A stretch of 64,000 bases of DNA, taken from the NCBI GenBank assembly GCA_039183205.1, contig JBCDBR010000005.1, positions 89,354 through 153,353 of the forward strand. Direction: 5' to 3'. How positions within the stretch are numbered: the stretch's first letter is position 1; each line of letters begins with the position of its first letter. The translations under genes were made by a program, and so were the position numbers. This document shows positions 35,227 to 43,680 of the stretch, piece after piece. The notes under the pieces are model-generated. The model saw nothing but the letters and a program-made list of their open reading frames with translations. It was not told the DNA's origin and made no database searches. The DNA comes from HKCCE3408 sp039183205 (lineage in GTDB: Bacteria > Pseudomonadota > Alphaproteobacteria > Rhodobacterales > Rhodobacteraceae).

Positions 35227-36027
35227 ATGCGTCGCCCGATCATCGTAAGGCATAAAATTCGATCGACCTTGTGGTCCGGTCCGGTCCTCAAGGTGGTCGT
35301 GCTGAGCGATTTGCATGTCGTTGCACCGTGGGTTTCGCTTCCGGCCCTTGCGCGGGTTGTTGAACGTGTTCAAGCCCTGCAGCCCGATCTGATTTTGCTG
35401 CCCGGGGACTTTTTAGCCGACCCAAAGCTTTTCGGTCGGCGCGCACAGCCGGGTGAGATTGTGGCCTTGCTCAGCGCGTTATCGGCGCCTTACGGCGTGC
35501 ACGCGACCTTGGGCAATCACGACTGGGCCGATTGCCAAATTGCCCAGGCCACAGGCGGCGCGAGAAATTCCGTGGCCGAAGCGTTCGAAAAATGCCCGAT
35601 CACGCTCTATACAAATACTGCGCGCGATTTGGGTCCCTTTTGGATTGCGGGCCTTGACAGCGCCGTCGGTGCGGGCTCGTCCGAACGGCCAAAACCAAGG
35701 CACGATTTGTCCGCCGCGTTAGCGGCTGTCCCAGACGGTGCATCCACAATATTGATGGCGCATGAGCCGGATATCTGGCTTGATAAAGAGCCGGACGTAG
35801 CCCTTACGGTTTCCGGCCATACCCATGGCGGTCAGATCGTTCTCGGCAATTGGCGCCCCCTAACACCGTCACGTTATGGTGGACGCCTTGCTCATGGTCT
35901 GCAAATTGATGGGGACCGTCATTTGGTTGTCTCTGGTGGGCTTGGGTATTCCGGCATTCCGCTTCGGATCGGTGTTCCGCCAGAGATAACCTTGATCGAA
36001 CTAGCGGGGAGTGAGGGAGATGGATGA
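35227..36027 (+). CDS. Metallophosphoesterase (calcineurin-like, YkuE group)
   Basis: 266-residue phosphoesterase with all five metal motifs: LSDLHV, LPGDF, LGNHDW, MAHEPD and SGHTHGG. The order and GHTHGGQ form fit the YkuE/LpxG-like group, which acts on phospholipids or other phosphodiesters; the substrate here is not known. No membrane helix is visible, so it may be cytosolic. The start is uncertain: ATG 35227 is used, and ATG 35125 is in frame but adds a stretch without family character. It overlaps the thiolase start by 8 bases. Confidence 0.85.
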   Translation: MRRPIIVRHKIRSTLWSGPVLKVVVLSDLHVVAPWVSLPALARVVERVQALQPDLILLPGDFLADPKLFGRRAQPGEIVALLSALSAPYGVHATLGNHDWADCQIAQATGGARNSVAEAFEKCPITLYTNTARDLGPFWIAGLDSAVGAGSSERPKPRHDLSAALAAVPDGASTILMAHEPDIWLDKEPDVALTVSGHTHGGQIVLGNWRPLTPSRYGGRLAHGLQIDGDRHLVVSGGLGYSGIPLRIGVPPEITLIELAGSEGDG

Positions 36028-37195
36028 TATCGTAATTTTGTCGGGTGCGCGGACCGCGATCGGCACCTTTGGCGGCTCATTGGCTGGCACGCCACCGGCA
36101 GAATTAGGGGCCATTGCCGCGCGGTCGGCGCTGAGCCGGGCGGACGTGCCTGGGTCGCAGATCGGTCATGTGGCCTTTGGGCATGTCATCAACACAATCC
36201 CCGAAGATATGTATCTGTCGCGTGTTGCCGCGATGGTTTCGGACATTCCCGCGTCGACACCTGCGATGAATGTGAACCGGCTTTGCGGCTCAGGCGCGCA
36301 AGCGATCGTGTCAGTTGTTCAGGCGCTCGCGCTAGGAGATGCTGAGTTTGGCCTTGCTGGCGGTGCGGAATCGATGAGCCGGGCGCCCTACGCCGTGACC
36401 GAAGCGCGCTGGGGCCAAAAGATGGGTGATGTCAAAACACGCGACATGATGCTGGGCGCGCTGCATTGCCCTTTCGGGTCGGGGCATATGGGCAATACCG
36501 CAGAAAACGTCGCGGCGCGTCATGGGGTCACGCGCCAAGATCAAGATGACTTCGCCATCGAAAGCCAAACCCGCGCGGCCCAAGCAATTGATGACGGGCG
36601 TTTTGAGGACCAAATTGTCGCCGTTCCAATCAAGGTGAAACGCGAGACGTTGGATTTTGCCCGGGACGAACATCCAAAAGCGACAAGTGCCGAGCAATTG
36701 GCCTCGCTACGCCCGGTATTCCAAAAAGATGGCAGCGTTACCGCTGGAAATGCCAGTGGCATCAACGATGGCGCCGCAGCCTTGGTCCTGGCCCGGGCGG
36801 ATGCGGCCCATGCACATGGCGTTGCGCCGATGGCGCGCGTCTTAGGCTACGCGCATTCTGGCGTTGCACCGGACGTTATGGGTCTTGGACCAATCCCAGC
36901 GGTGGAGGCGTTGATGGCACGAACCGGGCTTTCGGCGGGTGACTTCGATGTCGTGGAATCGAACGAAGCCTTTGCTGCCCAAGCGATTGCGGTCAATCGA
37001 GCGCTCGGGCTTGATCCGGCTCGGGTCAATCCAAATGGTGGGGCAATTGCGCTGGGGCATCCGGTTGGCGCGACCGGTGCGATCCTGGTTGTCAAAGCAC
37101 TTTATGAATTGGCGCGCACCGGCGGACGCATTGCGATGGTCACGATGTGCATCGGCGGCGGCCAAGGGATTGCGCTGGCGCTGGAAGCGGCTTGA
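36020..37195 (+). CDS. Acetyl-CoA acetyltransferase (thiolase)
   Basis: 391-residue thiolase that makes or cleaves acetoacetyl-CoA or longer beta-ketoacyl-CoA. Nucleophile Cys89 is in NRLCGSGAQAI. NEAFAAQAI, GGAIALGHPVGATGA and the C-terminal acid/base Cys in CIGGGQGIAL are all intact. The sequence resembles BktB/PhaA-type biosynthetic thiolases, but no phaB or beta-oxidation gene is adjacent, so the pathway is open. ATG at 36020 is preferred over the GTG three codons earlier. It is probably cotranscribed with the metallophosphoesterase. Confidence 0.93.
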   Translation: MDDIVILSGARTAIGTFGGSLAGTPPAELGAIAARSALSRADVPGSQIGHVAFGHVINTIPEDMYLSRVAAMVSDIPASTPAMNVNRLCGSGAQAIVSVVQALALGDAEFGLAGGAESMSRAPYAVTEARWGQKMGDVKTRDMMLGALHCPFGSGHMGNTAENVAARHGVTRQDQDDFAIESQTRAAQAIDDGRFEDQIVAVPIKVKRETLDFARDEHPKATSAEQLASLRPVFQKDGSVTAGNASGINDGAAALVLARADAAHAHGVAPMARVLGYAHSGVAPDVMGLGPIPAVEALMARTGLSAGDFDVVESNEAFAAQAIAVNRALGLDPARVNPNGGAIALGHPVGATGAILVVKALYELARTGGRIAMVTMCIGGGQGIALALEAA

Positions 37196-37201
37196 ACGCG
37201 A

Positions 37202-37257
37202 ACGGCCCAAAGCAGTGCTTTGGGCCGTCTGGGAGGGTGGGCGTTGGGGGAACGCCC
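37202..37257. repeat. Two tandem hairpins between convergent genes
   Basis: The first is a near-perfect palindrome, 13-base arms ACGGCCCAAAGCA/TGCTTTGGGCCGT around a single G (37202-37228). The second is GGGCGTT/AACGCCC with a GGGGG loop (37239-37257). They fill the space between the thiolase stop and the stop of the convergent small secreted gene. No T-run follows on either strand. They may halt transcription from both sides or protect mRNA 3' ends. Confidence 0.75.
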
Positions 37258-37269
37258 GTTCGGAGGAGT

Positions 37270-37707
37270 TTAGAAGAGGCTCCCGACCGGGCGAAGCGAT
37301 CCGCCGTTGCGCAGGAAGTTCAGCAACTGACGGTCGTCGTTTTCTTCGGCCCACTGGATGGCCTGAGCCCGGGCTGCGTCGGTATCGCCGACAAAGCTCT
37401 GGGTCGAGATGACTTCGTTGCCAGAGCTGCGCAGGAACCGGCCGACATTGCCTTCGTCATCCTCTTCGGCCTGGATGCGCGCAATTTCCAACGCCGTAGC
37501 GTTCGGGCCATCGCTGTTCCGGCTGCCGTTCAGCGCGAAATTCAGGAACTGGCGATCTTCGTTTTCCTGGGCGTCATTCAGCACCAAGAGTTCCGCGAAG
37601 GAATAAGTGCCGGGTTCGACGCCGATCGACTGTGCGAACTGATCGTTGGCCAACGAGGGTGCGGTCAAGCCGAGAACGATGGCGGAGGTAAGGGCAAGAG
37701 TTTTCAT
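37270..37707 (-). CDS. Small secreted acidic repeat protein
   Basis: 145 residues with signal peptide MKTLALTSAIVLGLTAPSLA. The mature part holds three imperfect copies of a unit of about 20 residues: AQENEDRQFLNFALNGSRN, AEEDDEGNVGRFLRSSGNE and AEENDDRQLLNFLRNGGS (mature N-terminal half, middle and C-terminal end). The consensus is A-E/Q-E-x-(D)-D-R-Q-x-L-N-F-x-x-x-G. There is no cysteine and the protein is acidic. It is related in part to the secreted protein encoded at 30549. The ribosome binding site is AAAGG. The family is not recognised. Confidence 0.82.
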   Translation of the reverse strand: MKTLALTSAIVLGLTAPSLANDQFAQSIGVEPGTYSFAELLVLNDAQENEDRQFLNFALNGSRNSDGPNATALEIARIQAEEDDEGNVGRFLRSSGNEVISTQSFVGDTDAARAQAIQWAEENDDRQLLNFLRNGGSLRPVGSLF

Positions 37708-38018
37708 GGTTTTAACCTTTCGGGTTCACTTCGTTTGTATTCCGGGCCAAGGCATTGTGCGTTGGCGATGACAGATAGCTAATCGGTTTCTCGCTCTCTT
37801 GAACCCCACAAATCCGGGAAAAACGCGTGAGGTTGGTGCGTGGGCGCACAGATGCATCTGCAAATCAGACAGCCCGCTTTCAACAGCTCAACCGCGCGTG
37901 ATGGGTTGAAACACCCTGCGCGTTTTTCGACGGATTTTTGCGTTGGGAAGGATCTATTAACCGGTTTCTGGGACATCACGGGAAGTGATTTGGCAAAGCC
38001 CGGAGACATCCGCCAACC
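37708..38018. other. Intergenic region between divergent genes
   Basis: 311 bases that must hold promoters for the small secreted gene (minus) and the hybrid kinase (plus). No convincing extra gene or strong hairpin is seen. One TTAACC at 37957-37962 resembles half of a CtrA site but has no properly spaced partner. Confidence 0.5.
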
Positions 38019-39839
38019 ATGGCCACCGCGCAACTAGATGAACGGCTCGCGCAGGAACGGCGGGCGCGATTGGCCGCAGAGCGTTTGCTCGCGCAGCGAT
38101 CAGAAGAACTCTACGCCGCACATCGGGAGCTTTCGGCGCATGCCAACAATCTCAGCCAACAAGTCATCCAAGCACGCGAGGTGAATGCCAAACTCGAAGG
38201 CCGCACCAGCCAAGCCGAGGCGGAAATGGAAGCGGCCACCGAAAAGGCCCATACCGCCGAACGGCGGTTGTGGGATTCGCTGCGGTCGATTCCCGACGGT
38301 TATGCCATGTTTGACCGCGACCACCGGTTGGTCATCGCCAACCCGGCCTATTTGCATTCGTTCGATGGGCTGATCGAGGTGGCACCGGGCGCAACCTATG
38401 AAACCATTCTCCGGCTGTCGGTCGAAGAAGGCATTGTCGACATTGATGGCGCATCCGACGCGGATTGGATCGACGAGCGTCTGCAACTTTGGGAACAAGA
38501 CCCAATCCCCGAGACGGTCATCCGGCTCTTTGACGGCTCCTATATTCGTACGGTCGACCGAAAAACCGAACACGGCGATATCGTCTGTCTCGCCTTGAAC
38601 ATCACCGACGCGATCCGTCGCGAACAGGAGTTGCGCGAGGCGCGCGACGCTGCCGAGGCCGCAAGCCGCGCGAAATCCGCCTTCCTGGCAAATATGAGCC
38701 ATGAAATCCGCACGCCGATGAACGGCATTGTGGGGATGGCCGATCTTCTGCACGAGACCAACCTCGATGACGAACAAGGCGAATTCGTCGATACGATCCG
38801 CAAATCCGGCGACGCCCTGCTCGAGATCATCAACGATATTCTGGACTACTCAAAGATTGAGGCGGGAAAGCTATCGCTGCGCGACGAGGAATTCGAACTG
38901 CGCAGCCTGATCGAAGATGTGTTCCGTCTGCTCAAGCCCGTGTTGACGGAAAAGGCGTTAGATCACCAGTTGGAATTCGACGATCGGCTGCCGGCGCGTT
39001 TCATCGGCGATCCCGGCCGCATCCGGCAAATTTTGACCAACCTTCTGGGAAATGCGGTTAAGTTCACCAAAGCAGGCCATGTCGGTGCCGTCGCACGTCT
39101 GGACTCCTCTGACGAAGACGGGCTCATGCTCAATCTGACGATCGAAGATACCGGCATTGGCATTCCCGAAGATATGGTGACGAAGATCTTTGGCGACTTT
39201 ACCCAAGTCGAGGACGCACATAACCGCAACTACGAGGGGACCGGGCTAGGCCTCGCGATTACGCAGCGTCTCGTTTACATGATGGGGGGCCAAATTTGGG
39301 TCACCAGTCAAGTCGACGTCGGCTCGCAATTCCATTGCACCATCCGTCTGCGCACACCTGAACGTGTGAGCCAGGCTGCGCTCGCTCAGCCAGAGCCTGC
39401 CCCACAAACAGCGCCCGCGCCAGAAGCTGAGCCGCATATTGAGCCCAAGCTGCCAAGGGTGTTGGCAGCCGAAGACAACAAGACCAACCAAATCGTGTTC
39501 CGCAAGATGATTGCCGTGGCTGAGATCGACGTGCAGATGACTTCAGATGGCCAGCAACTCTTTGATGCGTATCTGGCCGAACGGCCCGAGATGATTTTCA
39601 CCGACATCTCAATGCCGGGCATGGATGGCATAACGGCAAGCGCTAAGATCAGGGCTTATGAGGCGGAACATGGGCTTACGCCCGTGCCAATTGTGGCCAT
39701 GACGGCACATACCGGGCCGGACGATCGTCAACGTGCGGCTGATGTCGGCATTTCTGGCTATATTTCAAAACCTCTGAAAAAGGCGGCATTGCTTGAGCAA
39801 TTGGGCATACACCTTCCGCAGGCCTTGCCGAACGACTAA
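38019..39839 (+). CDS. PAS-containing hybrid histidine kinase/response regulator
   Basis: 606 residues, soluble. A coiled coil fills about 1-85, a PAS domain of the kind with SIPDGYAMFDRDHRLVIAN spans about 86-200, and a HisKA domain has phospho-acceptor His228 (NMSHEIRTPMNG). The HATPase has N345 in LLGNAVKFT, DTGIGIP at about 377 and GTGLGLAI at about 407. A proline/alanine linker at about 450-477 leads to a receiver domain with AAEDN and phospho-Asp529 (FTDISMPGMDG). No partner regulator or phosphotransfer protein is adjacent. It senses a cytosolic signal through PAS; the ligand is unknown. Confidence 0.93.
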   Translation: MATAQLDERLAQERRARLAAERLLAQRSEELYAAHRELSAHANNLSQQVIQAREVNAKLEGRTSQAEAEMEAATEKAHTAERRLWDSLRSIPDGYAMFDRDHRLVIANPAYLHSFDGLIEVAPGATYETILRLSVEEGIVDIDGASDADWIDERLQLWEQDPIPETVIRLFDGSYIRTVDRKTEHGDIVCLALNITDAIRREQELREARDAAEAASRAKSAFLANMSHEIRTPMNGIVGMADLLHETNLDDEQGEFVDTIRKSGDALLEIINDILDYSKIEAGKLSLRDEEFELRSLIEDVFRLLKPVLTEKALDHQLEFDDRLPARFIGDPGRIRQILTNLLGNAVKFTKAGHVGAVARLDSSDEDGLMLNLTIEDTGIGIPEDMVTKIFGDFTQVEDAHNRNYEGTGLGLAITQRLVYMMGGQIWVTSQVDVGSQFHCTIRLRTPERVSQAALAQPEPAPQTAPAPEAEPHIEPKLPRVLAAEDNKTNQIVFRKMIAVAEIDVQMTSDGQQLFDAYLAERPEMIFTDISMPGMDGITASAKIRAYEAEHGLTPVPIVAMTAHTGPDDRQRAADVGISGYISKPLKKAALLEQLGIHLPQALPND

Positions 39840-40837
39840 AGCCGCCAGTCGCGGATGCTGCCATTGACGCGAATTGCACCGACATTCATACCGCGCCGGT
39901 TTGTGATCGGACCTTGGGTGTAGTGCTGCGCGGACGGGGCCGCCTCGGGGAGTGCACCGAGATTGATCAAGAGCTGCGCGATCACCGCCTCTGATCCCCG
40001 CGCCGCGCCATCGGAGCTTTTGACCGCAATCCCAATCCCTTTCCGCGGAACAATTGCCACGAAAACGCCTTCGGCGCCGGTTTTGACGGCCGCCCGACCG
40101 TGACAGTCACGCATAATGCGGGTGCAGGCTCGGGTTTCACCGGCGACGAGATTTGGATGTGCGACCATCGCTGAATACAAGGCGGCCATAGCGCCCTCAC
40201 GCCCATAGGCGCCCGGCTGTGCCGCTGCAAACTGAGCCATCGCGCGTGCAAGACCGGCAACGCTTGTCGCAAAGTTCGGCGCCGAACAGCCATCAATCGC
40301 ATAGCCCGGAGACGCCATATCCGTGAGAGCTTCGAACGCGTCGCGGACGGCAAGCTGAACCGGGTTCTCGAGCGCCAGATATTCTAAATCAGCACCGAGG
40401 TCGCGGGCCAACGTCAGAAATCCTGTGTGCTTTCCAGAACAATTGTTGTGTCTTTGATCCGCCGCGCAGCCGCTTCGGATCAGCGTTTCGCGTGTCTCTT
40501 TCGCCTCTGGGAATTGGGCACCGCACCGCAGGTCATGTTCAGCAAAACCCAAATCACTGAGCCAACGGGTGACCAGATCAATATGTACGGGTTCAGCCGA
40601 ATGAGACGCGCAAGCAAGAGCCAGATGTTCGACTGTCAGGCCAGCACGCTCCGCCGCGCCACTTTCTACCAAAGGCAGCGCTTGGATCATCTTACACGAT
40701 GAGCGGGGCAGGATGATGGCGTGCGGCTCACCCCAGGCCGCCAAAAGACCGCTCGAGTAATGCCAGATCGCCACATGGCCGCGATGACGGCTTTCATCGA
40801 AGGCGCCCCGGGTCAGGGTTACCAAATGTTCGTCCAT
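39836..40837 (-). CDS. Asparaginase (type II, Rhizobium-like family PF06089)
   Basis: 333-residue enzyme predicted to hydrolyse asparagine to aspartate and ammonia. Family marks: the Ser-Ser-Cys-Lys stretch LPRSSCKMIQALPL, ACASHSAEPVH, NNCSGKHTGFL and IDGCSAPNFA. This family is unrelated to E. coli AnsA/AnsB and is known from Rhizobium etli AnsA-type thermolabile enzymes. No signal peptide, so cytosolic. ATG at 40837; a GTG one codon earlier is possible. The stop interlocks with the hybrid kinase stop (CTAA). Confidence 0.88.
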   Translation of the reverse strand: MDEHLVTLTRGAFDESRHRGHVAIWHYSSGLLAAWGEPHAIILPRSSCKMIQALPLVESGAAERAGLTVEHLALACASHSAEPVHIDLVTRWLSDLGFAEHDLRCGAQFPEAKETRETLIRSGCAADQRHNNCSGKHTGFLTLARDLGADLEYLALENPVQLAVRDAFEALTDMASPGYAIDGCSAPNFATSVAGLARAMAQFAAAQPGAYGREGAMAALYSAMVAHPNLVAGETRACTRIMRDCHGRAAVKTGAEGVFVAIVPRKGIGIAVKSSDGAARGSEAVIAQLLINLGALPEAAPSAQHYTQGPITNRRGMNVGAIRVNGSIRDWRL

Positions 40838-40990
40838 CACCGCACCCCGTTTACCTGGCGATTTTCCGCCTTGAGGGGTTTTCGCCCGGTCCCGGATCGG
40901 TTTACAACATTATTCAGCCACGGGCCGAGGCGAGTTGAAGCAAAAAAGTGGCGCGTGTGCCAGAGGCAGAGCCTATCCGGAGGCGGTGAT

Positions 40991-41518
40991 ATGAAACACT
41001 GGGGCTTGGCAATCGCATCATGCGCGATCATGGCGGCAAGCGTCGCACCGGCGCAAGAGACGTCGACCAATCGGGTCAATCAGGAAACCGCCTGGGGCGT
41101 TTTTGTCGAGGATAATCCGACGCATTGCTGGGTCGTGGCCACACCGAGTGAGACGGTCAACACCCGCGACGGTCGCGTCGTCGCGGTGACCCGGGGCGAA
41201 ATTTTGCTGTTCGTGAGCTACTGGCCAGAACAGGACCGCAATGGCGAGGTGAGCTTTACCGGTGGATATCCGTTCGCCGAAGGCTCCACAGTTACGATGC
41301 AGATCGGGTCATCCAACTTCCAGCTTTTCACCGAAGGAGAGCTGGCTTGGGCTGCGTCCGAACAAGAGGATGGACAAATCGTAACGGCGATGAAGCGCGG
41401 GGCGGAGGCGGTCTTGACGGCGGTGTCGACCCGCGGGACGCAAACAGTCGATACGTTTTCCTTGCTGGGCTTTACCGCAGCGGTCGAAGATGCGGAGGCA
41501 CGTTGTGCGGACGGTTAA
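40991..41518 (+). CDS. IalB-family periplasmic protein, copy 1
   Basis: 175 residues with signal peptide (MKHWGLAIASCAIMAASVAPAQE). The mature protein fits the invasion-associated locus B family: WGVFVEDNPTHCWVVATP, ILLFVSYWPE, GEVSFTGGYPF, STRGTQTVDTFSLLGFTAAVEDAEARC. Two conserved cysteines (in HCWVV and EARC) may pair. The family name comes from Bartonella, but free-living Rhodobacteraceae carry it too and the role is unclear. ATG at 40991 has CGGAGG upstream. It is followed, with 14 bases overlap, by a paralogue. Confidence 0.87.
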   Translation: MKHWGLAIASCAIMAASVAPAQETSTNRVNQETAWGVFVEDNPTHCWVVATPSETVNTRDGRVVAVTRGEILLFVSYWPEQDRNGEVSFTGGYPFAEGSTVTMQIGSSNFQLFTEGELAWAASEQEDGQIVTAMKRGAEAVLTAVSTRGTQTVDTFSLLGFTAAVEDAEARCADG

Positions 41519-42026
41519 ATGGTCTTGGTTGGTGCTTTGTGGCGTTGTTTTTGCCCAAGCGAGTTGGGCTCAGGATGCGGAAGACGCAGATGACGCGGCC
41601 GAAAATTGGGTCGTCTATGTCGAGGAAAATCCGTTGTCCTGCTGGGTTGTGGCCGCGCCATCGTCTACGGAAAACTCGCGCGACGGCGAATCTGTTGCCG
41701 TAAACCGCGGCGATACGCTGTTCTTTGTCAGCTATTGGCCTGAACAGCGCCGCTTGGGTGAGGTATCCTTCACGGGCGGGTACCCGTTTGAAGAACGTTC
41801 GGTTCGAATTGAAATCGGCGAACAGAGCTTCGACTTCTTCAGCGAGGGCGAAATGGCCTGGGCGCTGTCTGAGGCGCAAGACGGGCTGATTGTCGATGCG
41901 ATGCGCACGGGCAGCGACGCGGTCATGGTCGGCCGATCGACCCGGGGCACCGATACTCGCGACACGTTTTCGCTGGACGGGTTCACGGCGGCAATTTCCG
42001 ACGCCGAGGCGCGCTGCGGTTCTTGA
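41505..42026 (+). CDS. IalB-family periplasmic protein, copy 2
   Basis: 173 residues from GTG 41505, which has GGAGG seven bases upstream; ATG 41490 is in frame but lies inside that binding site. The signal peptide is VLCGVVFAQASWAQ. The mature part follows copy 1 closely: WVVYVEENPLSCWVVAAPS, FFVSYWPEQ, GEVSFTGGYPFEE, STRGTDTRDTFSLDGFTAAISDAEARC. It is a tandem duplication with both cysteines kept. An acidic insert (DAEDADDAAE) at the mature N-terminus is specific to this copy. Confidence 0.86.
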   Translation: MRTVKWSWLVLCGVVFAQASWAQDAEDADDAAENWVVYVEENPLSCWVVAAPSSTENSRDGESVAVNRGDTLFFVSYWPEQRRLGEVSFTGGYPFEERSVRIEIGEQSFDFFSEGEMAWALSEAQDGLIVDAMRTGSDAVMVGRSTRGTDTRDTFSLDGFTAAISDAEARCGS

Positions 42027-42087
42027 TCGGTTTGCAAGCGCGGAAAGATCTCTATATCAAATGGCGTTCCCCAATCGGAGCCTGACC

Positions 42088-43269
42088 ATGGCCCATGCGC
42101 CCATTGCTGAAGACGTCCGCACGTTACCGCGGAAATTGCCGGACGGACCGACAAATCTGGTTGGTCTGACGCGCGATGGCTTACGCGCAACACTGATGGC
42201 GCATGGTACGGCGGAGAAACAGGCAAAGATGCGTGTCGGCCAGATTTGGCAATGGATCTACCAAAAGGGCGTGCGGGACTTTTCGGCAATGACGAACCTG
42301 TCAAAGGCCTATCGCGCGGAGCTGGCATCCCAGTTCATGATTGCGGTGCCAGAGGTGGTCAGCCGTCAGGTCTCTGCCGATGGCACCCGAAAATATCTGA
42401 TGCGCGTTGCAGGCGGGCACGAGGTGGAAGTTGTCTACATCCCAGAATCCGATCGGGGAACGCTGTGCATTTCCAGCCAAGTAGGCTGTACGCTGACATG
42501 TTCGTTTTGCCACACGGGCACACAACGGCTTGTTCGCAACCTAACGGCTGGCGAAATCGTCGGCCAAATCATGGTCGCCCGCGACGATCTCGGGGAATGG
42601 CCTAAACCCGGAGAGGGGTCGGGTGACCGTCCGCGGCTGTTGTCGAACATTGTTCTGATGGGCATGGGTGAGCCGCTTTACAATTTTGACAATGTGCGCG
42701 ACGCGATGCAGATTGCGATGGACGCCGAGGGCATCTCGTTGAGCCGTCGCCGGATCACTTTGTCGACCAGCGGTGTCGTGCCCGAAATCGCCCGCGCCGC
42801 CCAAGAAATCGGTTGTCTGCTGGCTGTCAGTTTTCACGCAACCACAGACGATGTGCGCAATGGGTTGGTCCCAATTAACAAGAAATGGCCCATCGATGCG
42901 TTGTTGGGGGCCCTGCGCGCCTATCCTAAACTGTCGAATTCGGAACGCATTACGTTTGAATACGTAATGTTGAAAGGGGTGAACGATTCTGACGACGACG
43001 CGCGGCGGTTGGTCAAACTGATCCAGGGCATCCCAGCGAAAATCAACCTGATCCCCTTCAATGAATGGCCTGGCGCCCCCTATCAAAGATCGGACTGGGA
43101 CCGCATAGAGCGATTTGCCGACATTGTCTATAAGGCGGGGTATGCATCGCCGATCCGGACGCCGCGTGGCGAGGATATCATGGCCGCCTGCGGCCAGCTG
43201 AAATCCGCGACAGAACGGGCGCGCAAAAGCCGCGCTGAGATTGCCGCAGAGATGACCAGAACGGCATAG
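42088..43269 (+). CDS. rlmN: Dual-specificity rRNA/tRNA adenine-C2 methyltransferase RlmN
   Basis: Radical SAM enzyme that methylates A2503 of 23S rRNA and A37 of some tRNAs at C2. 393 residues. N-terminal accessory domain (KMRVGQIWQWIY, FSAMTNLSKAYR), Fe-S motif CTLTCSFCHTG, MGMGEPLYNFDNV, LSTSGVVP, and the catalytic C-terminal Cys in DIMAACGQL. ATG at 42088 has GGAG eight bases upstream; ATG 42061 is the alternative. It follows the IalB pair in the same direction at 61 bp and ends at a bidirectional terminator. Confidence 0.95.
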   Translation: MAHAPIAEDVRTLPRKLPDGPTNLVGLTRDGLRATLMAHGTAEKQAKMRVGQIWQWIYQKGVRDFSAMTNLSKAYRAELASQFMIAVPEVVSRQVSADGTRKYLMRVAGGHEVEVVYIPESDRGTLCISSQVGCTLTCSFCHTGTQRLVRNLTAGEIVGQIMVARDDLGEWPKPGEGSGDRPRLLSNIVLMGMGEPLYNFDNVRDAMQIAMDAEGISLSRRRITLSTSGVVPEIARAAQEIGCLLAVSFHATTDDVRNGLVPINKKWPIDALLGALRAYPKLSNSERITFEYVMLKGVNDSDDDARRLVKLIQGIPAKINLIPFNEWPGAPYQRSDWDRIERFADIVYKAGYASPIRTPRGEDIMAACGQLKSATERARKSRAEIAAEMTRTA

Positions 43270-43299
43270 CCGAAGCGCGCAAATAGTGGCCGCAAACGA

Positions 43300-43328
43300 A
43301 AAAGGTGGCCCGCAATGGACCACCTTTT
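43300..43328. terminator. Bidirectional rho-independent terminator
   Basis: AAAAGGTGG pairs with CCACCTTTT across an 11-base loop. It gives a stem ending in T-rich sequence on both strands, placed between the convergent rlmN and the 60-aa gene. Confidence 0.85.
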
Positions 43329-43350
43329 CCTAACCGAATTTTCGATCTGA

Positions 43351-43533
43351 TCAGTCGGCTGCGAGAGCGGCAGCAATAAGGACCAGAGCAATGATCGGAA
43401 CCAGGATGCCGCCCGCTGTAGACGACGTGTCTTCAACGATGACAACCGGTTCAACCACCGGCGGTGCAACACCACCCGCGAAAGCGGGGGCGACTGCGAC
43501 CGAAAGGGCGGCTGCGAGTGCGAGTTTCTTCAT
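43351..43533 (-). CDS. 60-residue secreted or membrane peptide
   Basis: MKKLALAAALSVAVAPAFA is a signal peptide. It is followed by a short linker rich in Pro and Val (APPVVEPVVIVEDTS) and a hydrophobic helix (GGILVPIIALVLIAAALAAD). The mature peptide is thus about 41 residues, with one membrane-spanning segment at the very C-terminus. GAGGAT upstream fits a ribosome binding site. No family recognised; similar tiny proteins are easily missed. Its 3' end faces the terminator shared with rlmN. Confidence 0.72.
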   Translation of the reverse strand: MKKLALAAALSVAVAPAFAGGVAPPVVEPVVIVEDTSSTAGGILVPIIALVLIAAALAAD

Positions 43534-43680
43534 AGTATCCTCCAAGATACGCCCCTCAGGCACATGATCGTGCCGTCGCGGGCACCCAAGACTGTACCTC
43601 GTGTATCCGTCTTAACCAGCAATCGCAGAGCATTGCAATGGCGGGGAAAAGTGCCGCCCGGCAGGAATCGGCGCAGGGCG

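Noticed and set aside
37957..37962. TTAACC resembling a CtrA half-site
   Set aside because: No second half at the required spacing, and single hexamers are expected by chance.
42541..43323. 260-codon open frame on the minus strand
   Set aside because: Antisense to rlmN, no motif; rlmN has every catalytic residue.
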